From the NCBI GenBank assembly GCA_024734495.1, contig JALMQS010000849.1, forward strand, positions 170,523-234,522: 64,000 nt of DNA, in the 5' to 3' direction. Each line of letters begins with the position of its first letter. The first letter of the stretch is position 1. The translations under genes and the position numbers were made by a program. Positions 21,840 through 34,253 of this stretch are shown here, one piece after another. The stretch is from Forficula auricularia. Taxonomy: Eukaryota > Arthropoda > Insecta > Dermaptera > Forficulidae. The notes under the pieces were generated by a model, which saw only the letters and a list, made by a program, of their open reading frames with translations, searched no databases and was not told the DNA's origin.

Positions 21840-22330
21840 ATATTTAAAAGCAAGCTGTCATTCCCTTGGAGAAGCCGAGGGAGAGCAATTAATCGGGATC
21901 AATAAATTGGTCGCTTGAATCATAAATGTTTTCTTCCCGAGACGACGGGTCTCTCTCATCTGAACACTTTCTTATACAAACAAAGCGCCGTGGATTATCC
22001 TAATGAATTTGTCTGGTTTGTGGGGTCAAGAAGGAAGACATGCTGCAATAAAGTTAAGCTCGGTGCTTAATCGGCTGGTATTTGAATGACTTCCCAGGCG
22101 ACAGTTGATGTTCGTTTTGCGGTTTCCATTGAGTGAGGAACGTCCCTTTTGGGATTCCTTCGAACCGCCTTTTATCGTAAAAAAACCCTCCCCGTTTGTT
22201 TTCTTTAGTCTCCATTTATCTCATTGCTACAATCAGAGTCTATCGAGTTACTGCGGATTCCGAAAAAATCTCCTCCCAGAGGGGCTCCTCGGTGAATGTA
22301 TCAGCATAAAATTTTCAAGTCTTTCGAACC
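21840..22330. promoter_or_regulatory. GC-richer low-repeat stretch
   Basis: Non-repetitive and richer in GC than the flanks. It contains homeodomain-style words (GCAATTAATCGGG near 21885, GGATTATCCTAATGAATTTG near 21993) and AAACAAAGCGCCG. It lies just downstream, on the minus strand, of the terminal-exon candidate at 22.7-22.98 kb and could be its 3' untranslated region or an enhancer. The open frame at 22105-22443 has no recognisable domain. Confidence 0.2.
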
Positions 22331-22710
22331 TATCATCAAAAATAAACTTTTTATCATCGAGAAAAGTTTCCAAGAAAATATCTTATGTATATATTATCCC
22401 TGCTTTTATTTTTTACCACTCTCTTTTTTTAATAAATATATGAAATATGTTCGTTATTATTAGGGTGAGCTTTTTTTTAATATAATAAAAATAACGAAAT
22501 TAAAAAGAGACATTCAGTTTTGAAAATTCAATAAAGTGGATGTAAGTAGAGCTAATTTTAATGCGTGGTTTATGGATTCTTCCCTCAGGGGTGCAATCTC
22601 GACAGATGTCACGACCTTTTTCTTCTTCCTCGTGCCCCGTTCGCCATATTCTCTCTCACTCGTTCTTTCCTCGAGAGTCATCCAGGTTTTTCTAAAATCC
22701 ATTTGGACTT

Positions 22711-22977
22711 TTATGCCAGGGTATCAGAGGAGATATATGAAGTGTATATTAAATAATAGGGTGTATTTATTTCAATTTCACTAAAACCATATTGAGCTTG
22801 AAGGGCATTAATGACTCTTGCCCCTGCTGCTGCATATTCATTGTCACTTGGCCAACAGAGTCCCGAGGGATACGTCTGGTCAGAATATCTCTGCTCCAGC
22901 TCAAAGACCAACCAACCAATTCGCTCTGCCCTGAGCCGGTCTTTCTGCTCTGCATTGATAACGAGTCGTTGCAAATT
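22711..22977 (-). CDS. Candidate terminal coding exon, unknown protein (partial)
   Basis: On the minus strand CACTTTCTAAATCCTCCTTTAG is a good branch/pyrimidine/acceptor arrangement immediately before 22977. From there a frame of 88 codons runs to TAA at 22711. The reading (NLQRLVINAEQKDRLRAERI, then WLVFELEQRYSDQ, then a PSGLCWPSDNEYAAAGARVI part) has mixed composition with W, C and charged residues, unlike the lysine/phenylalanine/isoleucine-rich chance frames elsewhere. The last 15 residues are of lower quality, so a donor site may precede the stop. Start residues near KDRLRAERIG look helical. I do not recognise the family. Upstream exons would lie to the right; none was found with confidence. 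Confidence 0.42.
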   Translation of the reverse strand, partial: NLQRLVINAEQKDRLRAERIGWLVFELEQRYSDQTYPSGLCWPSDNEYAAAGARVINALQAQYGFSEIEINTPYYLIYTSYISSDTLA

Positions 22978-23429
22978 CTAAAGGAGGATTTAGAAAGTGA
23001 GAGTTAAGGAAACGAATGCACATTCATTAGGGTGCATTAAAACAATAGTTAACTAAAAAGTACGCTATTAGAAGCCAATTTTTTAGCACACAATAAACTA
23101 GGTGGGGAGCCATAAGTAAAAGCAAAATAAAGCTTTTGCTCTTCATTCTTGAAAGCGTTTAAAAGGTTTTAAAAGGTTTAAGATCAAATCAGTAATTTCC
23201 AATAATTATTTTAAATAAAATGCGCTTCATCAAATTCAATAAGAGGCACTGAGAAACCACCTTGGTGAACAATTTCATCAGGACATTAGTGTAGAGAGAA
23301 TACTCATTTGAACTGTCAATGTAACTTAACAAATTATTAAAAAAAAAAAAAAAATGTAAATTATCTAGATCTACCATAGATATCTAGAGTGTGAATAATT
23401 TCTCACCAGATTAGCAAATGAAATTACTG

Positions 23430-24222
23430 CCCGTATAACACAGAGACCAAATTAAAACCCAAATGCAACATTTTTGATTAGTTGAATTATAGTCTTTATA
23501 TAGTTTTAATTATGTTGAATTACGGTTTCTAAACGGTAGTTATGTCTCGTTTTTTTCCGTTTTGCAACTGTTGTATTATCGTTAAATTATAGTCGCAAAG
23601 ATTATAATGCAAGCGTTCCAAACAGGTTGTCGCCATCATTTTTGGCACCGATTTGCAACTGTTTATTTATAATTAAATATTTCTTTGATTTGATTAATAT
23701 AATGAATAATTACACAATTATTTAATAAAAAATAATAATCAACATTATATATAATGTTAAATCGTAATTATATATAATGTTGATTATTGTTTTTTATTAA
23801 ATAATTGTGTAATTATTCATTATATTAATCAAATGAATAATTACACAATTCTTTAATAAAAAACAATAATCAACATTATATATAATTACGATTTAACATT
23901 ATATATAATGTTGATTATTGTTTTTTATTAAATAATTGTGTAATTATTCATTATATTAATCAAATCAAAGAAATGTTTAATTATAATTAAACAGTTGCAA
24001 ATCGGTGCCAAAAATGATGGCCACAACCTGTTTGGAACGCTTGCATTATAATCTTTGCGACTATAATTTAACGATAATACAACAGTTGCAAAACGGAAAA
24101 AACGAGACATAACTACCGTTTAGAAACCGTAATTTAACATAATTAAAACTATATAAAGACTATAATTCAACTAATCAAAAAATTTGCATTTGCGTTTTAT
24201 TTTGGTCTCTGTGCTATACGGG
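23430..24222. mobile_element. Nested palindromic element, 793 bp
   Basis: Outer ends CCCGTATAACACAGAGACC and GGTCTCTGTGCTATACGGG are inverted, and complementarity continues for about 265 bp per side (GAATTACGGTTTCTAAACGG against CCGTTTAGAAACCGTAATTT, and so on) with few mismatches. The centre is four alternating copies, about 62 bp each, of TAATGAATAATTACACAATT...CAACATTATATATAA in orientations +,-,+,-. The arms are AT-rich with CCG-containing tips. No protein and no clear target duplication. It is either a large foldback MITE or a duplicated one. Such a perfect hairpin should be unstable, so it is probably young. Confidence 0.6.
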
Positions 24223-24954
24223 TGATTAAGCATCAAGAGTCTATTTATAAATTGATGAATAATATATTGAAGAGGACCTCAGAGGCGAGGTATATTTCTT
24301 AGAGTTCTTTTTACTGAGCGAGCCTAACAACAGTGTATTATAGTGACTGATTTTTGGTGTTAAACTTGTACTTACGTATAATATAATACAAAGTAGATTT
24401 TCGATTCTCAACATTTCCTGAGAAATCCTTCACTCTGGTGCTCGGTGATTTGCAAACTCAACATCCTTATGTGCCCAAATTGTAAACAAGAAGAACCAAG
24501 TCATTTATCGACTTCTTTGTTCCTGACTCCTAGATACTATTTTCTCTTTGTCGAGATTTATAAAATTATATATCTATATTAACAAATCCAGAAAAAGGTT
24601 ACTGGAAACAATCCCTGTGAACAATTGCCCCAGGAATAATTACCACGGAGAGTATGGTTAGTAATCGGCATCAAGTATGGCACTCGAAGATGAAAATCTT
24701 TCAAAACCTAGTCTGATTAATTCCCCGCTTGATCTGAAATAATTATTCGATGCCTTCCTTACAACCGTCATTCCTTCAAAACCCAAGCTTGCGAAAATCT
24801 CTGCTCCAACTGCCTCCATTCCAACTAATGATTATTCTCTCTTTTAAGATTTAAGGTATCGAGACTTTAAGATATTTTGCACATTTTTGCATTAATTTAA
24901 TTTAAAAAATAAGAGGACCCTGCAATAAAATGTTATTATCAACGATTCCTGTTT

Positions 24955-25017
24955 GCAGCGAGATTCGAGCCCGTGCTCATACAATTTTCGTAGCCACTAT
25001 GCTACCGGTGCCTCAAT
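24955..25017 (-). mobile_element. tRNA-like SINE head, fragment
   Basis: Minus strand: GGCACCGGTAGCATAGTGGC (A-box-like TAGCATAGTGGC) and, 30 bases on, GGGCTCGAATCTCGCTGC (B-box-like GGCTCGAATCTC). The spacing fits a tRNA head. No body, tail or duplication could be traced, so this may be a SINE fragment or a decayed tRNA. Confidence 0.4.
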
Positions 25018-25049
25018 AATTCTAAATCTTAAAACTCATTGGATTACAA

Positions 25050-25740
25050 TTTAGATTAAACTCTCTTAGGTACTAGAGTTTATGTGATTAGGTTGTACCC
25101 TATCATTGCTCGAACTTGTCTGTATAATAATTAATAAGAAAATTATTTTCTTCATTCTTCATTGATATTTCTTCTATCACAGCAAAGTGACATTATATGA
25201 AATTACCATGCAAATCATATAGGTTTCTATCCCTCTCATTTCTAAAATTGTTAGAGGTGAATTAATAACTTCCCATTCAACGTGTTCCTTAATCGTTAAG
25301 TCATTTACCGAAAATCGTCTTCTTCATTGGATTTGTGTCGAATGCACCCTTTGACGATTATCATCAAACTCGTTATTGTCTCACCCTGGCAATCCTAAAA
25401 GAGATTTAATTAATAAATAGCTTATTGGGTGAACATCGGAGGGGCGCACCCCACGCTCACTAAAGCAAAAGGGACAACTTCTAAATAACTTCCTAATTGC
25501 ATAATTAAGCAGTTTAATATGGAATTGTTTTCCAGGAGGGTGGGTGGTAATTTAAATACGATTTGATAATAAAGAAGTTGGGAGGCCACTCATCATTTTC
25601 TAGAAGTGAAACTCGGTGTCATAAAATGAATGGTAAAAAAAACATTTTCTAATTGAGTTTCAACCAAAAATTACTTTATTAGAGCGGAGAGGGAAAGGGG
25701 CTAGCGTAGGAAGCGAGATAAAGTTAGTAACTCCAAGTGA
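25050..25740. promoter_or_regulatory. Low-repeat stretch with clustered factor-like sites
   Basis: Contains the octamer word ATGCAAAT (near 25208), several ATTA-type homeodomain cores (TAATTGCATAATTAAG near 25495) and a GC-richer block GGAGGGGCGCACCCC near 25438. All frames closed. Possible conserved enhancer; no test of conservation was possible. Confidence 0.18.
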
Positions 25741-25768
25741 TTTCAATATCAAAATTTACTCGATGGTC

Positions 25769-25822
25769 TTTTTTTTTTTTTTTTTTTTTTTGAAATTCAC
25801 TTATCAGTATTTTTTTTTTTTG
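25769..25822. repeat. Poly-T tracts
   Basis: T runs of about 23 and 12 bases at 25769-25791 and 25809-25821. Confidence 0.8.
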
Positions 25823-26866
25823 TAAATTATGAATTACTTTCTGAAAGAGACTTTTAATTAATTTTGCCAAACAAAAAAATTAATTCCAATTGAAATGAAA
25901 TAATGACCTGTTGACCACACAAGGAGCTGACAACTTTATTATGATTTTTAAAAGAAATTTAAACTGCTGACACAGTGGATTATAAAAAGTCTGTAATATG
26001 AAATGTGTTGAAGAGGAGCAATCTTACTCTGACGTATGCTCGTCATTTATTTACTATACACATTCATTTAATACCACCAGATGTGTAACTCTGGGAGTAA
26101 TTATTTTAAAATTACACTTACTAAGAATACTGATATGCTTCGTTAATTATTTTTTAGAATTATCAAAATAAAATGCACGGTGATAAATGGAAGGTTGAAA
26201 GGTGAATGCTGTGGATACATTTTTGTATTATTATTAATTAGGAACCCTAATATTTTCAATCATCAAAGCCCATTTTATTAGTTTTAAATACATTCAATTG
26301 GGAATCTATGGAGTACCTAATTCCAACAAAAATTCAAGACTAGATACAGAAATTAATTATTTTAAATACTTTTTAAAATAAAATGTCAATTTATAATAAA
26401 AGTGGCATGGCTTTAGTTCATTATTATTATTAATTATAGACTTTATGTCTCCTCATCAATAAATCATTCTGGCAGATATATAGTGACAAGATAATAAAGA
26501 AGAAGAAAGTTTCTATTAAGAGTAGAAGCAATATTATAATTTAAATAAAAACATAAGAAGAAGATGAAGAAGAAGAAAAACATATTTGTACATTTTATTC
26601 AATACCAAAAAGAAAAGAGCTTGTAACCTTCATATTTGAGGTATACGCCCAGATGTTTGATTTACCTTATATTTTTACACCGTGGTGTGTGATGCACTTC
26701 AATTTTTGATGTGGTTTGTAATAGAATGATGATTCTATTGACTGTAACAGGAACTCGTCATTCTACTCACTACTATTTGTGAACCTTTGGGGTATTTCTA
26801 ATAAAATTATACTTTTTTAAGATTAAGGGTTTGCAAAACGATTTATCGAACAAAAAATATTTAATA

Positions 26867-26973
26867 AATTTTTTAATTAAAAATTTATTTTTCCAGCAGA
26901 AGACATACTCTTTTATTGTCTCTTTTAATTTATAAAAATTCTGCTACTCTCGGCAAAAATAAATTTTCAATCT
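26867..26973 (+). mobile_element. Family B, right-hand half
   Basis: TCCAGCAGAAGACATACTCT, TTTATTGTCTC and CTGCTACTCTCGGC followed by TTTTCAA match the right half of the family B copies at 47.4 and 60.6 kb. Imperfect 15-bp repeats AAAAAATATTTAATA (26852) and AAAAAATATTCATTA (26974) flank it. The left arm is absent, as if 5'-truncated, which is also retrotransposon-like. Confidence 0.45.
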
Positions 26974-27486
26974 AAAAAATATTCATTAGTTTGAATAATA
27001 TTATATCTTTGCTCTCCAACTAAGATATTAACGACGACATATTTAGGAGAATACTTTTAATTAATTGTATCGTCGTTTAAATGACTTACATATTCAATTT
27101 GTCCACTTCGAATTGTTAAACTTGTCTGAATGTAAACTTAGTCTCACAGCCAAAATAGCTGTCAAAATTGCGGTGATTTGTGGCTCTAAATTTAGGTAGT
27201 TACACATAATATATCTGACGGTTATCTGCTTTAGTTGGCACTCAAATATATACAGTAGAGTATGACCGATTCTAGAGCTAGCATATATTTCATTTGTTTT
27301 TAACATCTTTGAGGACTTTAATTCTTAAATTCACCCACTGTCTTTACCCTTACAAAAAGCTATTTTGAATTATGTGTAGATTTTAGTAAGATTAAAATTT
27401 AGTGAGTGTTTTTGAATCTTGAAAAATATAAAATTTTTCAAAATTCAGCCTTCTGTAAGTGGGTATTCCTCAAATTAATTTAATTT

Positions 27487-27620
27487 AAAAAGAAATTAAA
27501 AGGCCAGTATCAAAGATGTTTTAAGAAATATTTAATTTAGATGTCAGAAGGATAAAAAGAGGTGAATCCTTCTGACATCTAATTGAAACATCTTTGATAC
27601 TGGCCTTTTAATTTCTTTTT
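27487..27620. repeat. Short foldback (134 bp)
   Basis: AAAAAGAAATTAAAAGGCCA through GTATCAAAGATGTTT is complemented by the right side AAACATCTTTGATACTGGCC. An inner pair ATGTCAGAAGGAT and ATCCTTCTGACAT completes the hairpin. Non-coding. Confidence 0.6.
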
Positions 27621-28448
27621 TTCTTTTAATATAAATTTTAGATTAATTTTTCAATGTTGTTATAATGAAAACATAATAATTCTTGATTAAAGAACCAAAT
27701 ATAATTTTAATCAAGCTATTTTTGATTAAATTAATGCGAAAATTTCAATGATATAGTTCTGATAAAAATGTTTTTATTTTAAGAGCTAGCTGGTTATCCC
27801 TCTGGCAGTAATCCAGTAGCCATAATCGATGATTTATAATATTTTTATATCAACAATCTGCTTATAATAGAAATTTAGATTTTGATTCTATAGTGATGTT
27901 GAAAGAGATTTATAATCCATCATTTGAAAACCTGTTTGAAGATGACTAGCAAATGGAAGAGACGTTCAGACTCTCTTCATTTAATTTGAATTTGAATAGT
28001 CATTTTGATATAATAAAATTAGAATTAAAAACGTTTATCAGATGAAATAATTGTAGGACTAAATATCTATATTGGTATTGATACAGGGTTAGTTTCAGCA
28101 AATCCAGGTCGTTGTTTAAGTTAAGGTAATAAATACTGGCTCTAATCACTTGATGGATTCCACCCATGACACATTGATTTTATAGACATGAGCTTGAAGG
28201 ATGATTACAATTACACATACATTTTAGGCGCATATTCTATATATACATATGTATATATATTAGGTCGGTCAGAAGAACCAAAATGTGTTTGTTTAAACAC
28301 ACGAAATCATGTAATAGAATAATTTAAGTAAACTTTATTTAACAAGCCCGTAACATAATTAAAAAATCGTTTTTTAAATTAATAGTTAAGTGGTGGAAAA
28401 AATGAAAACTTCCAAGGTTTGATTCACTTCTATAATTATTAATGATTT

Positions 28449-28703
28449 GGACCGTTTATTTTGAAAGTGGGGTAAGTCCATTTTTTTGTTATTTCGAGAT
28501 ATTTGTATTTATATTTTTATAAAATTTATATACTTATATTTCGATATTTTTATTTTGACGAAATCATGAGGATATTGTAATTCATTGACTGGGATATTAT
28601 AAATTAATATGAAAATAAGACATTTATGTGTCTAACTAAAACTAACATTATTTGATTTTTTTTTTCAAAATTTAACTTACTCCACTTTCAAAATAAACGG
28701 ACC
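28449..28703. mobile_element. MITE with GGWCCGTTTATTTTG termini
   Basis: A 255-bp element with terminal inverted repeats GGACCGTTTATTTTGAAAGT and, as complement of the right end, GGTCCGTTTATTTTGAAAGT. The repeat extends about 28 bp. ATTT is duplicated on each side. Interior is AT-rich and non-coding. Superfamily uncertain. Confidence 0.6.
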
Positions 28704-30195
28704 ATTTGTCAATTTTTCTGAGCAAATGATTTGTTCTAGCAAAAGTTGAAATTTGGCAGGTATAATTTATCATTACAAATGTGTATCTTCTTTGAGTATA
28801 AACGTTATATGATAATTCTAATTTTTTCTGATTTTCTGAACTTTTCAACTTGAAGTTCTGAAGCTAGTAAGGCCGAAATCGGTCATAGAAATAGAAACAA
28901 TTTGGCATGGAAAATTTCGGTTTTGAGTTATCATGAGTATCGAAATCCAGAGAGAGAAACAAAAAAAATCATTTTCTCCACAAGACTAAAAATGAAAGCA
29001 AGGTGTCTAAATAAATTTGGAAAAAATAATTTATGTTATAGGTAGATAATGGTTAAGAAAGAAAGCCCTTCAAACGAATCTCAAATAAATGAAATTTTTA
29101 TTTTAACTATAAGATAGAATGTGTAAGTAAATGAATCGAGCATATTTATATAAATAAGTCAAATAATTTTATTAAATAATTCAGATAGCTAATTATACTT
29201 ATCTAGATATTATTTTATTATTTTGAAAAAAGAAGAAATGGCAATTGAGCACACGGCCGAATTCGAATATGCCGAAAAAATTCTAAAATAAAAAGCTACG
29301 TACACATTGGACGAATATCGGTTGATTAGAGCCGTCCGCCGAATAAAAATAATAGAACAAAATGTACGAATTGACAGATAATCGTCCATTGTGTACGTAA
29401 CTTAAGACACAATTTTTATTTATTAGTTATAAATATCATACTTAATGTTATAATAATTTGAATTTGAATTTTTAAGCAAGTATATTCCTGTATTTTTTAC
29501 TCTTTAAACCCGCCTAGATTCAGTTGAAAAAAATTTATCCCATCCTGTTTAAATTTGGTGTCCCCAGATACAGAAAAAGTTTTTATTTCAAGCAAATTAT
29601 TGTATTATTCAGAACCAACTCAATTGTGAAAATGGTTATATTCGGGAAGAGCAGGAATTATATATGAAACATTCAATTCCAGATGTTACTAAAAATAAAG
29701 TGATGAAATAATAATAGTTCATAGGTATTTAAAAATAAAATATAGCTATAGTTAGTTTTAGTCTAATTCTTTTCGTGTGAAATTATTAATGACGTTCTTG
29801 GCACGATGCGTTCATCTTTTTGAAATATGAAGAGGACAGCGAAAAAAATGATAACAAGAAAAAAAACGACTCTAATACGCTTAAAATTCCTAACAACTTG
29901 AGCCTAACACCCGATTTATCATCATTAGTCTGATTCTTAAATTTCGATATATCTTTACATTTTCTAATAATATAATGGAGATGGACAAGCAAAACACTAG
30001 CATTAGGACCATTCTTGGTTGCTCAGAGGCTGAGACTAAAGGATTTCCAGATTCTAGACTATCTTAAGAGAAAATTATTAACTTTCTCTTAAGAATATGC
30101 ATTTACAATTAGTTTCGTTTTAATATATAATTTTTATATGGAAATAAATTACGAAAATTCATTGACTTTTTATTTAAAAATATTTATTTTCTTGT
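28704..30195. other. AT-rich stretch, old repeats, no gene
   Basis: No exon or RNA is supported. The part 28900-28980 is distantly similar to 14.25 kb. A potential hairpin lies in 29290-29400 (ATTGGACGAATATCGGTTGA against complement-like GACAGATAATCGTCCATTG). Confidence 0.25.
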
Positions 30196-30790
30196 AAAAT
30201 TAACCGAATGTTTTCTACATTTGATTCAATCACGAATCAACGGTAGGGAATTTTTGTCAAATATTGACTGATAATAATATTTGAACTTATATATTTCTAA
30301 CTTGAAATAATGATCTTAAATAAATTTTTATAATTTTTCTAACTAATATAACAAAGAATAATTGACATATCGATGAGAATTGTTTATTTTATTTTATTAT
30401 TTTCAATCAATATTTGACAAAAATTCCCTACAGTTGATTCGTGATTGAATCAAATGTAGAAAACATTCGGTTAATTTATAGCAAGCATCTAACATACATG
30501 CTAATAGACCGAGCGCTCTGTACTGGTAGGTTAAATATATAACATCTGAGATCTCAAGTTCACTTGGTGATCCATCCGAATGTTTAGCGGGCTATGCGCG
30601 AAATGACGTTGGATTGTAGCTAAGTGGATCAAATCTTGTTTTCTCTCTTGGTCCAGACTTAAGACTCCACAGACTTCAATAGCATAATCCGCAGTAGTCT
30701 CGTGATAAAATATATTTTTCAAATAAGCGCGGTCAAAACAATTCTCATTGATATGTCAATTATTCTTTGTTATATTAGTTAGAAAAATTA
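30196..30790. repeat. Two interleaved inverted repeats (X-Y-X'-Y')
   Basis: X (30196-30265) is inverted at 30407-30477 (shared CGAATGTTTTCTACATTTGA). Y (30331-30385, inside the X loop) is inverted at 30736-30790 (shared AACAATTCTCATTGATATGT-like sequence, allowing for strand and one mismatch). The pairs cross instead of nesting, which suggests insertion of one foldback element into another followed by rearrangement. The 250 bp between X' and Y' (30490-30730) is GC-richer and open for 63 codons on the minus strand without a recognised domain. Confidence 0.5.
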
Positions 30791-31180
30791 GAAAAATTTA
30801 TTCTAAAATTAATACTATTGGACGTTGGACCTACTCAGTCAACTTCAACTTTTCTTTTTCGGAAATTTTTTTTGAAAATTTCTACACCTGTTGCAAGATT
30901 ATTGAATCTGGAAATGTGGCAAAATTTGCACATATATTATGGGTGGCACCCAAAATCCCGAACGCCAACCGATCCGTCTAAAAACCAGCCTGAAATGGAG
31001 GTATACGAACCGAACCGGGCCGAACTGAATATATCCTAACCGAACCGAGAGGTGGAATAGGTCTAAACGTCTATTAACAGAAACAATTTTTACTGATTCA
31101 TTAGTCCAATGTGATTTTTTATATTGTTAATTAATTTAAATGTAAAAACACTACCTTAATTTATAAATTAATTAGTTTAA

Positions 31181-31250
31181 TTTTGGCTTGTCGGGATTTT
31201 GGCTTGCCGGGATTTTGGCTTGTCGGGATTTTGGCTGTCGGGATTTTGCT
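31181..31250 (+). repeat. Four tandem copies of a 16-18 bp unit
   Basis: The unit TTTTGGCTTGTCGGGA is repeated four times with single-base changes and one slip. Preceded near 31010-31050 by several GAACCGA-type words. Confidence 0.75.
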
Positions 31251-31834
31251 GTGAACCCATATATTATATTAAGTTTATTGGCAATTTATTCATTCTTCTT
31301 GAGCAATGTCACAGCGAATCCCGAAGTTTCTTTTCAGTTTTTTTAATGTATACTTTTTAAGATTGCAAATATTATTTACACACCTTTTGCATTCAAATCG
31401 AATACGAAATAATTGTTAAGATTGTTTAAAAAAGTTTGATCAAGTTTCGTTTACATTTTCAAAGATTTTTAAATATATATACTGAGTGATTTTTTAAAAT
31501 AATTTAACAAATAGTTCTTTAAAATGCATTGTTTAAAAAAATTATAATTAATTAAGTACACTAGCTCGGGTCTTCTCATTGAGAATTTTAAGCAAAATTA
31601 CAATAAATATAAAATATACATATGGCTATGCAATGCTTTAGCTTGTTAGCTGATCAAGAAGATAGTTAAATCCATGGACACACACACAGAGAAGAATACC
31701 ATATATTTTGTATTATATAGGTATGGTAAATAGATAAGATATTTTAATCATGCCTATTGGATTGATCAGATAATATTTAAGCTACTTGTGTTTTGTTTAG
31801 TGGCACAGGTAATTGGGTTGGATAGGCATTAAAA

Positions 31835-32030
31835 AGTGGATTGGCTAGGCCCTATGTTTAGAAGGCCTCGGCCTGTGTGGTCTTAAGGCGCCTGGGCGGC
31901 TGAAGAGGCCGTGGATGACGCATAGGAGATCCCTCTGGCACGCGCCGACCACTCTCAACCATCCGAGATGTCATCGAATACGATTTGCAAAAATTTAAAC
32001 AGCCGTAAATTGTCGATCCCGTTAAGCGGC
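31835..32030. other. GC-rich block, origin unclear
   Basis: GAAGGCCTCGGCCTGTGTGG, GGCGCCTGGGCGGCTGAAG and GGCACGCGCCGACCACTC stand out from the AT-rich surroundings. All frames contain stops. It may belong to the element represented by the direct repeats that follow. Confidence 0.25.
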
Positions 32031-32054
32031 TTATTGTATCATGAAGTATTTTTT

Positions 32055-32900
32055 CGGATTAAATAAATTGGACATCTTCACCTAAATCTTGAGACAATCT
32101 GGTGAGAAATGAAAATATACGTTCGCACTCGACTGAGATACGATCTCGAGGGGGAGAGAGGAATTATAGTCACGTCTGACACATGTACCCAAATTGTAAT
32201 TGGTGATTTTCAAAGCAATCTTAACTATTCGGTTGTTTATGATCGTGCTCGCTTGGCTACAGACACGATGACAGACTTATAACAGCGATCAAAACGGCAC
32301 TGAAACGATTCCAATTTATTTAATTTTTCGAACTCATATTCTATAAAATTGATCCTATCTATTTGACCAAATGACCAACAACAGTTAACTTCGAACGGTA
32401 GGTTTGCTATTTCGCCTATTATTTAAAAAGTTTTCAAAGTCCTGAGCTGTTCTTCGTGGTTTTCTGGGCCTGGGACGCCGCCTTTTCTGGGTCTTTAGAC
32501 GTCATGGTTAAATAAAAAAAAACTGTTTAAGGCTTATTTACATTAAATGCACTTTTTTATCTATTTCCCATGGTTTTCTGATGTACCCAAATTTAATTGG
32601 TGATTTTTAAGCAATCTTTACTATTTGGTTGTTTTTGATCGTGCTCGCTTGGCTTCAAACACAATGACAGACTTATAACAACGATCAATTCGGCACTGAA
32701 ACGATTCCAATCTAGTTAATTTTTCTAACTCATATTCTCTAAAATAGATCCTTTCTATTTGACCTAATGAACAGTTTCTAGTGGTTTTCTGTCTTTAGCT
32801 AATCCCGTTTAATTCCAAGCCTTTTATATTTATTCCATGTTTGTTATTAAGTATAGTATAAGTATTTGAAATTAAATAAATTGGATATTTTCACCTAAAC
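32055..32900 (+). repeat. Diverged direct duplication of about 200 bp
   Basis: 32184-32375 and 32583-32770 share CAATTTA/ATTGGTGATTTT, GATCGTGCTCGCTTGGCT, CAATGACAGACTTATAAC and GGCACTGAAACGATTCCAAT at roughly 85-90 percent identity. The flanks AATTGGACATCTTCACCTAA (32070) and AATTGGATATTTTCACCTAA (32876) match too. On the minus strand at 32504-32430 an ATG in ACCATGA context opens a 23-codon frame (MTSKDPEKAASQAQKTTKNS start) that has no recognised continuation. Confidence 0.5.
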
Positions 32901-34253
32901 GCACATATACCGTAACATATAATTTATGGTATAGGTGTATCTCGAGACTAAAAATGTGTTGATTCTTTACAGGTGCCCTCGCTAAAAAAAAGTCAAATTC
33001 TTTAACGTTAAAAGCGTTTGGAAATGTCAATTCATTTTAATGTGTGGTTGATCGTAAAGTGAGACAGTGAGAGAGTAAAATGTGAACATATTAAGTACTT
33101 ACTTATAATTATTAATTTTTTATGTCACGGGAAAACCTTGTAGGTATTTTATGGGGAACCCCAGGGTCACTGGTCTATTTGAAAAAAAACTTGCCCACAA
33201 ACAGGCATTTAATAAAAGCCACACATTTTTGGATTCAGGGAAGTTTGAATCTTAGAAAATTAAAAAAAAATCAATTTCAATTTTTTTCTAAGAAACTTCC
33301 ATTATTTTTTTTGCGTAGGAGGCTTTTTATCTTGTTTTATTTTTATTTTTTTGTCAGGAACGATAGAAACACTTGTCAAAAAATAGCAAATTATGAAGCA
33401 ATAATCAAGATTAGAAATTATGAAGCAGAACTTAAGAGGGAAACCCATCACTGAATTGTCATCAATTTTTAAATAAGTAAATCAAGATATTCAATTAAAC
33501 TTTATTTGAATTGATTTCCATACGGATTGAAAACATGAATGAGTTTTATTATTAATATTATTATTTATCACATATCATTAGTTATTTATTGATATAACTT
33601 TCACTAGGTTATTATGGGAGTGTTTTCTTTAAAAAGTATTCGTTAATTGTAAAATTTAAGGGTCATTTTTATTGGATAATTTGATTTATGGCAAGAATAT
33701 ATTAGAAAGTGTGATGATCTTCAAATAAACGTTTTTCTTTTCTCAAGTTTAAAGTATCATTTTATTTGACAAGTTAAAATTCTAGAACTCGTTTTTTTCT
33801 TAATTTGGATATTGAAATTGTAGTGCCAAGTTGGAAGAATACAGTTAAGAATGTATCTAGTGCTTAATTTAAATGCTGTTTTTTATTTATTGAGAAGATA
33901 ATTTTGAAGACCTTGCTTATACCTAGGTATATTAATATTCAGATTATGTTTGATTACTAAGTGCTAGAATTCGGGACGGGATTCCGCTTCGGTTGCGAAT
34001 TTCCATCATTACAATACAAGCCTCTCATCAAATAGAAGGGAATGGGAAACAACTCTAGAATGTTAATTTGGATAGAACATTTTTTAGAGCACAAATGTGT
34101 CGGAAAATCAATTGGCTCGCATGAGTACATGCGTACCTCTTTAATCTCAGTAGTAGTAAATTGTAGAGCAAAGAAATATGAAACTAGTGCAAAGTATCCC
34201 CTAGAAGTAGTACAAAAAGATTTTAGTTCAAACCAGTGAATTGGAGATTAGGG
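32901..34253. other. AT-rich stretch with chance open frames
   Basis: The 110-codon frame at 33122-33454 is rich in F, K, L and R from A- and T-runs, has no domain and no splice support, so it is not called as a gene. Nothing else recognised. Confidence 0.3.

Noticed and set aside
33122..33454. 110-codon open frame
   Set aside because: Composition follows A and T runs, no domain, no splice sites and no repeat-protein similarity.
34042..34239. 65-codon plus frame
   Set aside because: Mixed composition, but no splice support, no domain and no start context better than chance.
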